From: Smallanthus sonchifolius
Lineage: Eukaryota; Streptophyta; Magnoliopsida; Asterales; Asteraceae
NCBI GenBank assembly: GCA_023525975.1
Contig: CM042028.1
Span: 76,383,501 to 76,447,500 of the forward strand
Direction: 5' to 3'
DNA: 64,000 nt
This document shows positions 54,319 to 64,000 of this stretch, one piece after another. Each line of letters begins with the position of its first letter. Position 1 is the stretch's first letter. The notes beneath the pieces are model-generated. The model was not told where the DNA came from and made no database searches. It saw nothing but the letters and a program-made list of their open reading frames with translations. The position numbers and the translations under genes are program-made.

Positions 54319-54600
54319 CGACTCTCGAGTATCGGGCACCTGCAAATGCCGACTCTCGAGTGTCGAGCACCTGCAAGTGCCGACACTCGGCGAGGAAGAA
54401 GACGATGTGAATCTGCCATAAGAGAGAATCGACTCTCAGAGAATCTGCTCCTGAGAGTAGGCCCTCAAGATAAACACGCTAAGTATCGGCTCCTTGCACA
54501 AACCCAAAGTCCTGAACGCAAGTTCAGGCGACACTTACGAGTGTGGTTAGCGACTCTCCTAGCCGACTCTCATGTGTGACGGCCGACACTCCCATGACTT
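54319..54600. repeat. Sequence rich in CGACTCTCGAG / CCGACACTCGG palindromic words
   Basis: At least eight copies or half-copies of GACTCTC or GACACTC, some paired into palindromes (CGACTCTCGAGTGTCG). The short open frame here follows from this composition. Origin unknown; possibly the palindrome array of another LTR family. Confidence 0.6.
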
Positions 54601-54814
54601 AGCCGACTCTTGCCTTAAATAATTGAATTCGTACTTTGACTTATGTGCAGATCAGTATAAGCATTAGCAATAATCAAAACATCATCTTCGAGTTGAATAT
54701 CGGTAGACAGGTGAGTTCTATGTGCCCTCTATTTGTTACGTGCAAATCATTTTAAATGTTTTGGGACTGGAATGTATACATGAACTTAATGAAAGTTAAG
54801 AATGCAATATATAG
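54601..54814. other. Probable LTR remainder left of the next LTR-like block
   Basis: Contains GACAGGTGAGTTC, a word common in gypsy LTRs. Nothing coding. Confidence 0.3.
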
Positions 54815-57261
54815 TGTCACACCCTCAAAATCCACCCGTGGGGTTTTACCGCGAGGCGCGTGACACACCAGGATCTCTGTCATTAGTTACACGGAACGAC
54901 TCTATATGAATTTGAATAAAATACCATTGTTGCTCATAGTCACGAGACAACATTCTTTAAGTTTGAAAATGTTGCGGAAGCGTAAATAAAATCCAATGCA
55001 AGTAAAATCAAATGCGCAAAACAATGCGCCCAAACCATACAGTTTAAATAAATAAAATAAGTTCAGTGTTTGAAAATGATGGGCTCCATGCATGTCCTAT
55101 GCTTGTGCTCAATACCTTAGCGACCTGAGAAAAACATGCTAAAAGTGTCAACACAATGGTTGGTGAGTTCACAAGTTTGAATGTAAGTAAAAGTTTGATG
55201 TTTGTAAGATAGTGTAAATAATGTATACCGATAGATAGCTAGTCTATGTCATGCTACTACAAGTGTTCGAAACCGAAGCTGACTGTTTGTGTTTGTTTGC
55301 CTTCCGCCATGTCTACCGAACAATGGCAAATGTCTAGGTCAATATTACACCCGTTCGACCTCCAGTCGAGTTAGCGCGACTAACGCGGGTGGGGCTTGTC
55401 AAAACCTAGTAGTACTACTCAAATTACCTCGCTATGTTCCAATACTAACGGTTCGAGAATGTAAGGACTTATGTGGTATGTTTGCACTTTAGTAAGCAAG
55501 CGATAATACAATAATACAAGATCCAAAATGTTTACGAGCATACTTTCTCCCCCAAAAGGAAAGTAAGTAAAAGAGAGGGGTAGTGAAACTCACCTTAGTA
55601 TGCATGCAGATAAAAGCTAAGTGAAAACTATTGGACCTCTAACTGCCACCTAAAACCATAGGTCTATAAGTGTGTGTTCGTGCAGGGTGACATGAACCCT
55701 TAGTATCCAAACAATACCATTGTTTAAGTGTTTAGAAAAGATTTACGAGTTTGACTCAAGTTTGACCCGACGAACCGTTGGTGACCCGTTAGTGATATAA
55801 TGTTTGATTTGAATAATAAAACATAGTACACAAGTAATTCAAGTTTCATGCTACACAACTCATAACTACCTTAGCATAGCAAGTTATGTCTACACATGCA
55901 CGATCAACAAGTTTCTACTTTTATATAATGTATGAACACAAAGTTTGGTTTCCATATGTTAATCATTTATAACACGTTTGCATGATCAATATGTTCATAA
56001 CATAAATCTTACTTGCCCTAGATAATCATAGCACATAACAATGCCTTGAACTTATCATGCAAATCATACTTCAATTAAAGTTCCCAAGTATAGTAAGTTA
56101 TGAATATCATGCGTGTTTTGAGACATCTAACACGTTACAACTTGTTATTATATCCTAACTAACATGTAGCTAACATTAAACCATATCATCCATGTCAAAT
56201 TAGCAAGCTATGAACACTTTAGACAATTAAAGTTTCCTCTTTTAGAAAGGTTGCAAAACCGAGCTAGGTATTAGAAATCTAAGTTAACAAATCACTTATA
56301 CATGAATCAAGTAACACATAACCATCATTATATCATCCTAATCATGTCTAGTATGCAAGATAGAATTCATAAAAAGTTTTCTTTATAAGTAAGTTATGAT
56401 TTCTAGCTTGTTTAATGAGATTCAAAGCACCAAATCAATTGCATACAACCTATCTAATATGATTATAACCATAACAAGCATCAAACATCTCTAGCATGCA
56501 ATCCAACAACATCACATAATAAAAAAGTTTCATCTTTTAATAAGTTATGAATCATAAGCAACTAGGGTTTTCCAAATAACAACAAAATCATCAAATAAAT
56601 GTAAAACAATGTTAAAGTCACCATTTTTATTGTAAACAACTCATGTTTGGATGAACTAGCGTTTCAATCAAAAATCTTGGAATCAAAAAGTAACGAAATC
56701 AAACGAAACAACTTACGTAGTAGCATTAGCAATGCCTAGGGGAGTCCGAATACGAGTTCAATTACAAGATTCAAGATCAAACGGGTGGTGTATGGTGGTG
56801 TTCTTTGGTTCGGCAATGGGAGGGGATGGGGGTTGGGTTGCGACGGCAATGGGAGGGAAAAGAAAAGGTTTATGGTTTTAATTTTTATAAATTTCTTATA
56901 TTCTTGTTTGCATGGGTTTTAAATTGAATAAGGATAATCCATGGGCTAATTTAAATGGGTTTTACTAATCATTTAATTAATCCACTAGATAAAATTGTTT
57001 TCAATAAAAGTTTTTATAAAATTCTCTTTATAAAAAATACTAAAGCAGTAACAACACAACGATACGCGTAAACATACGTGATTTCACGAAAGTCTACATA
57101 ATTCACAGAAAAATCACTAAACACATAAAATTCACATAATTTATATTAAAATAAATTTTCGCAATTATTTTTATTAGTTCACCAACGTTCCGGGTTCGAC
57201 TCGTGTGTGATCCGGAAATTCTACGAATTACCGCTACGTGAGTGTTTGTGCGAAACTGACA
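54815..57261 (-). repeat. LTR-like block (gypsy-type), no TSD found
   Basis: Starts TGTCACACCCTCAAAATCC and could end ...GCGAAACTGACA; on the minus strand it has the GGATTTTATTTACGCTTCCG word near its 3' side, like other gypsy LTRs here. Flanks tatag and catct do not match. No protein-coding sequence. Confidence 0.5.
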
Positions 57262-57476
57262 CATCTAACTAATCATAGTTAAATGTAATGCATGAGTGAA
57301 TGTTCGAGATAACTGAGTTTGTATATATAAATGTTTGAGATAACTATGTTTGTGTTAACGGAGTTAACCTGAAAATGTCGGATGTCACATCTAGTCTTAT
57401 GTGTTATATGACAATACTCTATGAATACAATAATGACAAGTATGATTATAAGCAATGAAATGAAAGTATAGCATAA

Positions 57477-57612
57477 CGTATAAGAATGAAACATTGTTTT
57501 ATATCCATGTATATATTGCTTGCTATGTATGGAAAGAAGACAAAACGTATAAGAATGAAACCTTGCTTTATATCCACGTATATATTGCTTGCCATGTAAG
57601 AATAAACATTAT
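57477..57612 (+). repeat. Two tandem copies of a 68-bp unit
   Basis: ACGTATAAGAATGAAAC begins each copy (57477 and 57545) and TATATTGCTTGC(T/C)ATGTA recurs at the same offset. Confidence 0.85.
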
Positions 57613-57958
57613 GGACGGATACGATGATAACGGCTACTTTGGCATACGGACGACCACTCGACTATTATGCAGCCAGAATTAAAAGTCTAGAAAAGTATAC
57701 TAAACTAAGGCTACTACGGTAGAGTCAGTCTCTCAATCTATGCACGGTTGTATAATTAGTTCAGGTGGGAAACGGATGCCTTAGAACAGACGGGCAATAA
57801 GACGGACTACGACGGTAGGACGGTTAAGACGGACGGCCGAAGGTTTTTCGGACGGTTAATGCAGATGGACGGTTAATGAAATGGGCTACGACGGTAGTTC
57901 GAGGACGTTTGTCTTTGTGACATACGTAGTCAAATGACGGGTTGATCACCCATATATG

Positions 57959-58190
57959 TATGACCAATGAATGTTTACCAAGAGATAAGCATGTATGTAT
58001 TTATATATGTACTCATTATGACTAATGAATGTTCACCAAGAAATAAGCGTGTATGTATTTATATACGTACTCATTATGACCAATGAATCTTCACCAAAAA
58101 ATAAGCATGTATGTATTTATATCCGTACTCATTATGACCAATGAATGTTCACCAAGAAATAAGCATGTAAGTAAGTTTATACGTACTCAT
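57959..58190 (+). repeat. Four tandem copies of a 58-bp unit
   Basis: Units start at 57959, 58017, 58075 and 58133 (TATGACCAATGAATGTTCAC ... GTACTCAT) with a few substitutions each. Confidence 0.93.
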
Positions 58191-58239
58191 TATAAATGAT
58201 ATATGAAAGCAGTAAAGTAAAGAAGTACAAATATATATA

Positions 58240-58418
58240 GGGACATGTTCAATTAAGAACAATAATTTTGACGAGAACCAAAAGAACCATGTATTTATAC
58301 ACATATTTAAGGATGCATTTGTGCATATATGTGGTAAGGATGCATGTATGCATTTGTGTATAAATGCATAGTTCTTTTGGTTATCAACAAAATCATGGTT
58401 CTTAATTGAACAGCTCCC
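58240..58418. mobile_element. Fold-back MITE, 179 bp
   Basis: The first ~60 bp (GGGACATGTTCAATTAAGAA ...) and the last ~60 bp (... TTCTTAATTGAACAGCTCCC) are near-perfect inverted repeats, so the element folds almost end to end. It is flanked on both sides by AATATATATA, compatible with a 9-10-bp TSD (Mutator-like), but the flank is low complexity so the superfamily is uncertain. Confidence 0.8.
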
Positions 58419-58753
58419 AATATATATATAGTTACGTTCAAAAGATAATGTTAATGTCTGCTTGCTTATAAACTAGAACTCACCAGCATTATTTGACTTT
58501 TAGTATACACTTCAGGTAACAAGAAGAAGGAGCGCACGAAAGCGTAAAGGCTACCTGGCACAACTGACATCCCATTTTATTTGAGTTTTATGTTTAAGAC
58601 AATGTTTTGTTATGTTAAGACTTCCGTTGTTATGTAACTGAATGATGTATGCTAACGCCACTCTTGAATGTTTTTAATTTAAGTTCAGCACTTGGATGAC
58701 TATGTTTATGAGTAAATTCAATAAGTGAGATCTTATGGGTTTAAGGCCTTACA

Positions 58754-60059
58754 TTTACCGTCCCTGATTTAACAACTTTTAAGTATTTGTAAGAGGAGTC
58801 TCATCACAAAGCATATATACCATCACTAGTTACATTTCATTAAAAAGGACGGATAAATTAAAATAAACTAAAGTTATTGATGCATATTAGTTTTTTTTTA
58901 TTTTTATAAAAAGATATGTTCAAGTGAAAGTATTATATAATTTAAACTAACAAAAAAAACTTTTTTAGTTAAATATCATAATACCTTTTTCTAACGTGAA
59001 TATACTTTAAAATTATTTATTTTTTATACTGTTTTAACATAAAAGTTTAGTATTTAATTAATATAAGGACGTATAACAACTAGACTCCAAACAAATTATA
59101 TGAAAGGAGGGGTTGACCTAGGAAAGTATAAACACGCGCTTCAGTGCTGACTTAGGCTTCGAATAATTTACGATATTGAGCAAAAATATAGGATATGAAA
59201 AACTGGTAAGAGATGGAGTGCCCACATGAACAGCACGAGGCCAGTCAACTTGTGTTAGACGCGCCATCAACGCGAGTGGTTTGGTGCACGAGATAAGGTG
59301 GCGATTTGATTTAGGAGTTGTTGGGACACGCGCTGGAGAGGTGAGGCAGAGTGCTGATTGGACATTTTATCCAATGGGACCCATATGATGGGATCAACGG
59401 ATTCAAGACGTCAACATCGCTTCGGGACCATCATGCCGGGACCACCACTTAATAATGAATACCCACACTCGGCCGTCAATAATTAGACGGAGCTCCTAAC
59501 GCCTTCCACCTAAACGGCATCGTTCTTTATGTTTACCAATATTTTAAAGGTTTTCTTAAAATTTTTTTGAAAAAAATGTCAATATAAATTTTTTTTTTCA
59601 AACATTTAAAAAAGATAATTTCATATATATGTAATACTGTATTTATGTAATCAGAAGAGTCGATATAAATGTACTTAATTAAAAAACTTACGATTTTATT
59701 TATCTATTTTATTAAATATAATTCATAATATAAAATATTATTCTTCGTTAGACTAAAAACTCTTACCACATGAATGCTTATATGAAGTAAATATGCTTAT
59801 GTGTAAACTAGTTATGATGCCTCTGCTGTGCGGTGGTACACGTATTTATTCTTAAAACTATAGTTGTAAGTCACGGTTGTATAATTTGAAACGTTGATAC
59901 AACGTGACTATTAAAATTTGCAACGTAAAAATAGGGGAAAAATAAAATGTTCTTGCATACTAAAACAAATCGTTAAACATCAGGAAAAAAAACAAAAGAA
60001 AAGCTGGAAAAAAAACTACTGGATTAAAAAATAACAAAATAAAATTAAAACAGAAAATG
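58754..60059. other. Unassigned region with one GC-richer patch
   Basis: AT-rich apart from about 59200-59520, which has higher GC and CG content and ends CCACACTCGGCCGTC. It could be a MITE but I found no matching TIR or TSD. No ORF is supported. Confidence 0.4.
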
Positions 60060-61488
60060 TCACCCCCAAAGATCGAACCTGGGTGGATGAGGATGACGGT
60101 ACACACATAAAAGACGTGGGAAATTAAAAAAAAACTGCCACCACTCACCACGCGACACGTGGCACCACCGCCTAACCAAGCCAATCATGATTTACAACTG
60201 TTCACGCCCTCTTAAAATGTATAGTTCTTATAATATGAAAATGAGTATAATATATATTTGACATTATGATTTTTTGTTAATAAATATGATATTTTCAAAT
60301 AGATATTTTGAATAATAAACTACATTTTAGTGGGATTTGTTACGCCATCATAGTGTAAGTTTTGTTTTTCGTATGACTTGGATTCCTTTATGAATCATGT
60401 AATCATTTTCTTATTAAAGTATTTTGTGGGTATAAGAAATTAATAATCGGATAAGACAGAATGTAAGTCAATAATGAGTATGAAATTTTCGTGAAAACGA
60501 AGTTGTGAATTCGTTATTGAAACAGATGAATCCCTTTATATAGGGAACGAATCATCACAATGATTAGGACTTACCATTGCAACTTTTTGTGAAAAAGAAC
60601 AACAAATAACGATTACAACCGTTGCAGTTATACAGTTGCCTCAATGGTGAATACCACTAATCGCCCAGTTGTTGTTGAGTAGTTCCCATTGCTTATTACT
60701 TGCCAAAACTAGCGATGAGTAGCAATTGATGCTCAGTTGCTACTAATAATCAGTCCCAGATGATCATCAACTTCTAAGTAATTTTATCCAAACAGACAAA
60801 TCTAAAGCAACATTGAGTGTATAACTAATAGGTCAAAATAAAATTTTCCCGTGTTGACTAGGCAACTCAACCCCCACCAGGGGCACTGCCTCCAGTTCCC
60901 CCACCAAGGAGGCGATGCCCCCATAGGCCAGGAGCTTCACCCCAATTAACCTTAGAAACTCCATGATTCTATAAATTAGAATAATCTTGATTAAACTTAT
61001 ACTCCACACATCATAACTCAAATCAATGTATATTCCAATTTCTCATGTGGTTTTAAGTAACTAATTACACAAGATGACATTGTTGACACTAAAATCACCA
61101 GCATACACTTTGATGCATTATTTTGAACATGTGTATCAAACTACATTTGTAAGGATGCATCAAACTGTAAAATTTGATGTACATTTTTAATACATTTTGA
61201 TGCATCATTGTAATGTGATTAAATACACTATTGTAAATTGTGTGGCTATTCCTGACACGTCTCAAAACGCCACACAAATACGATAAAAAATAATCAGGTT
61301 TCGGGTGAGCCAATTTAACTTCTTTCTTAAACAGGTCAACCGAAACACAACTTATTTAATAACGGGTTATCCCGAATACGACCTATTTAATAAACGTGCT
61401 GGCTTGTTAACCCGTTTAAGTTGAAGGGTCTTATTAAAAATAAAAGACACTATCTAGATTTTAGTGAAGTTGTTTAAAAAGTGTTAAT
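60060..61488. other. Unassigned AT-rich region
   Basis: Contains a GC-rich patch at 60865-60950 with inverted GGGGGCA/TGCCCCC-type words and a run of TTGATGCATTA/GCATCAAAC words at 61095-61215 related to 62275-62410. No gene is supported. Confidence 0.4.
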
Positions 61489-61502
61489 ACTTAAATTAGA
61501 TA

Positions 61503-61716
61503 CCGTTGGCCATTTGGTGCAATGGTAGCCCCAAGACTTCCCATAGTGGAGGTCTTGGGTTCGAATCCTGGCCACAGCAAAAAAGGGGTCTGTGGACAGA
61601 TCAGTGGGTTTACCCAGTTGGAGGGTTCCTCCTGTGGTGGGCTGCCCTAAATATTCTAGGTGTTGTCACAGGGAAACCCAATTATCCTAGAATATCTAGG
61701 TGTTGCCATTAAAAAA
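61503..61716 (+). mobile_element. tRNA-derived SINE with 14-bp TSD
   Basis: A-box TGGTGCAATGGTAG near 61516 and B-box GGTTCGAATCC near 61559 mark a tRNA-derived head; the body has CTAGGTGTTG twice and the tail is a short A run. Exact 14-bp duplications ACTTAAATTAGATA at 61489-61502 and 61717-61730 bound it, as produced by LINE-driven target-primed retrotransposition. The open frame across it is spurious. Confidence 0.94.
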
Positions 61717-61730
61717 ACTTAAATTAGATA

Positions 61731-63916
61731 TTTTAATTTTAAGTTCTCTCTGTCTATCCATTTCCAGAAATGAAATTAATTTTCCATCTTGAACAATTTA
61801 CTTGCTCTTTATTTTTAACAACTTTATTAATTACTTAAAACTACAGTTATTACTTCCTCATTTTACAATCTTTTCCATTCGGCTCCTAATTTCCGCATTG
61901 TCCGATACTTTCCATCTTGTTCCTATAACCTCAAGCTAAATATATAAACCGACGTTTGTTAATTAGGAATGTGAGATAAGAAACAAAAACATTTAAAAAG
62001 AGGTTGGTTACTAAAAAAAGGTTGATTTAAGCGGTAGTGATTGATTGTTTAAATTGTTACTAAGTCACATGTATTACTCATGTGTCGTAAATGAATATTA
62101 AACGGGTCAACCGAAAACACGAGATGAACACGGAACAGTTTTAAGTGTATCCGGGTTAGGGTTGATGTATATGACTCAAATTAATATGTGGGTTGTGTTC
62201 AGGATTCAACCCGTCAACTCGCAAACTCGCGCCAACTAGGCACAACTGACACCCCTAGATGTAAACTTGTACATCAACCACATTGCGACTCTGCATCAAA
62301 CTATGTAATTTGATTCACAATGGTAATGCAGTTTGATGTACTATAATAATGCAATGTCATGAACATGTGCACCAAACTACATTATATCGGTGCATTAGGT
62401 AGCATCCTAAACTCACAGTGCATCAGGTAACATCCTAAATTTCGGTGAAATATATTTGGAATATTTTTAGTTTCATATTAAAATGATAAATTTTCGTTTG
62501 TAACGTGTTGACATATTCCATTTCAATAATTGCGAATGTTGGACTAAGTATCATAAAATATAAAAATTAGGGCTAAAACATAAATATACATTCTTGTGAC
62601 CAAAGTCTAAGTAGGAAACTAGGATGACCAATTGTGTATACTCCTAAGTTAAGTTAAAACCTGGAAGAAAGGGGAGAGAGTCGTGTTTTTGTCTTCAAGA
62701 TGAACTTAAAATCCTTTTGTGGTTTGTGTTTGTGTTTGATGTGGATGAAGAAGGAGACCAAGAAGATATAATCAAATTCAACCCTATATTGAGACTAAAA
62801 ACCTGCATATAATCCAAGTTCTAACTTCTAGAGTGTTTAGAATCATTGGACACTCTTGGTAAACATCTAATTTAACCTAATCTTTCATTCTTGAGTTTTG
62901 ATGTGTTTTAACCCTATTAGTGTATGTTCCTTAAGATTGATGGTATTCAATGAGTAAATTCTCTTAGAATCATTTCAAAAGATGATTTAAAGCTATTATA
63001 AACCATGTTGAAAAATCAAGAAACTAGTAATTTGAGTTCACGGTGTGTTAAGGCTCAAATATTGATTTATTTGATTTGATAGTGTTTATGACATCTCTTA
63101 GAGTATAATCATTACACATAATGCGTCTAATATGTTTTGAATGTTTAATTTGGATTCTAACTAATAAAAATGGTTGCATGTAAGAGGTTTGATCCGAATT
63201 GTAAGGGAGAATAGTGCAATGTTCGTAATGAATTTTTGGTTTTCTACCATGTTTTGTAAAAATCATATAAAATCAATTGTTACTCTGATTAAGATGTTTT
63301 TTTATTAAAAAACTATATGAGTTACTTTATTTTTATTTTGAACATAATAAACAAACTGAGACGATAAATGGGCCAAAATCACCTAATACAACACTTGTAT
63401 AAAGTTGAGTTTATAAAAATTAATGTAAGATGGATGTTTGTACAAATTGGTGTTGTACTTGAGATATTTTTCTCAAATGGTCGGTTATACTTAATGAAGT
63501 GTGTTTAAGGTGTTGTTGAAAGTGCATTCGGATGTAATCAAATATGCAAGTTTTGATCTGAACTGATAAAACAATGGGTCAAGGAGTTTAAACCCAACTT
63601 TTTGGTTAGTGATAAAGCTCGTTAATTGAACTAATAGGTTAAATAAATGAGTTATACACAAAGGGCTTCTAGCCCAACAGAATCCAAGGTGTTGGTAGAA
63701 TTTCCTACCAAGTGGTGAGGGTTCAAGTCCCATTGTTAATAAAGTGGTACAATTTAGGAGTAAATTAGTACGCGTGTGAGTTTTTGTTAAAAAAATAATC
63801 TATATCTATACTATATATTAAATAAAGGTTTCTCAATAACACGTGTCACCTTCATATTTATTCTTACAATTTTTTTCCCGTCTCTCTCTCTTATTAAGTA
63901 CATTTCCATCTTTCCA
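61731..63916. other. Unassigned AT-rich region with weak element traces
   Basis: A stretch at 62095-62260 has GGGTCAACC / TCAACCCGTCAACTCG repeats and ends TGACACCCCTAG, like a hAT right end, but a left end was not found. A B-box-like GGGTTCAAGTCCC occurs near 63720. No gene is supported. Confidence 0.4.
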
Positions 63917-63938
63917 ATAATAATAATAATAATAATAT
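63917..63938. repeat. (AAT)n microsatellite
   Basis: CAATAATAATAATAATAATA run near the right window edge; the last 60 bases are AT-rich. Confidence 0.85.
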
Positions 63939-64000
63939 ACTTTAAACAAATTATTAATTATACTAATAAAACATATTTATTTTAAATTATCTTATATTAT

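Larger units (their letters stand above)
57262..58753 (+). repeat. LTR-like remainder with two tandem arrays
   Basis: Ends ...GTTTAAGGCCTTACA, a likely LTR 3' terminus in plus orientation. Includes a 68-bp duplication at 57477-57612 and the 58-bp array at 57959-58190, plus ACGG-rich words at 57780-57900. No coding sequence. Confidence 0.45.

Noticed and set aside
54810..57266. Solo LTR 54815-57261 with TSD
   Set aside because: The flanks tatag and catct do not match, so it is listed only as an LTR-like block.
59150..59520. GC-richer patch as a PIF or MULE-type MITE
   Set aside because: Only a five-base similarity between its ends and no duplication of the target was seen.
60060..60190. Possible minus-strand SINE with B-box-like GGTTCGATC
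   Set aside because: The A-box candidate is too far away and a poly-T run lies between; no TSD was found.
62095..62262. hAT right end TGACACCCCTAG with GGGTCAACC repeats
   Set aside because: No left end or 8-bp duplication could be located, so no element is claimed.
63660..63745. tRNA-like stretch with GGGTTCAAGTCCC
   Set aside because: Only a B-box-like word and a weak stem are visible; no complete cloverleaf, tail or TSD.

Overview
This window looks like a repeat-rich, AT-rich nuclear region of a eudicot plant. Asteraceae is my inference, from the style of the retroelements and of the DELLA gene, and is not proven. The only intact host gene I can support is an intronless DELLA/GRAS gibberellin-signalling repressor on the minus strand (9525-11207). 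Two broken host-gene fragments are also present: the N-terminus of an L-cysteine desulfhydrase-like gene (1718-1957) and a CDC48 D1 fragment (7801-7955). Nearly everything else is transposable elements, many bounded by exact target-site duplications (TSDs).

Layout. 1-9.3 kb: PIF/Harbinger-like ORF relic, LCD fragment, a 343-bp hAT MITE (2432-2774), an Athila-like solo LTR (3997-7369) split by a second solo LTR (5072-6895, TSD caatc), the CDC48 fragment and a 68-bp tandem repeat. 9.3-11.6 kb: DELLA gene with its flanks. 12.6-16 kb: a hAT element with a perfect 8-bp TSD (12663-13210), then a Ty3/gypsy gag relic split by another hAT element (14062-15322). 15.98-25.03 kb: a young non-autonomous Tekay-like chromovirus (TSD taagg) with near-identical LTRs that differ by one 312-bp tandem unit, and an integrase that has lost its catalytic core. 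25.8-52.3 kb: an Athila/Tat-like gypsy element on the minus strand carrying gag and protease but no RT or integrase. It is split by a solo LTR (27708-44101, TSD tacag), which is itself split by a 13.5-kb Sirevirus-like Copia element (29930-43405, TSD ctttc). Its 5' LTR is split by another solo LTR (50345-52034, TSD ctcgc). 52.7-58.8 kb: an inverted, truncated copy of that last solo LTR and further LTR-like sequence with tandem repeats and a fold-back MITE. 58.8-64 kb: mostly unassigned AT-rich DNA with one clear tRNA-derived SINE (61503-61716, 14-bp TSD).

The least expected signal is a layer of short palindromes in arrays inside the long terminal repeats. Each family has its own arm sequence, and paired (compensatory) arm changes occur between neighbouring units. 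In two unrelated families the last palindrome ends exactly 14 nt before a TATAAATA box. In the Copia element the palindromes recur on a 33-bp period, and one such array plus a TATA-like box, a splice-donor/acceptor pair and a second array lies in front of its third (envelope-position) ORF, copying the layout of the LTR-gag unit. All element coding regions are broken, so interest there lies in cis-signals and insertion history rather than active enzymes.
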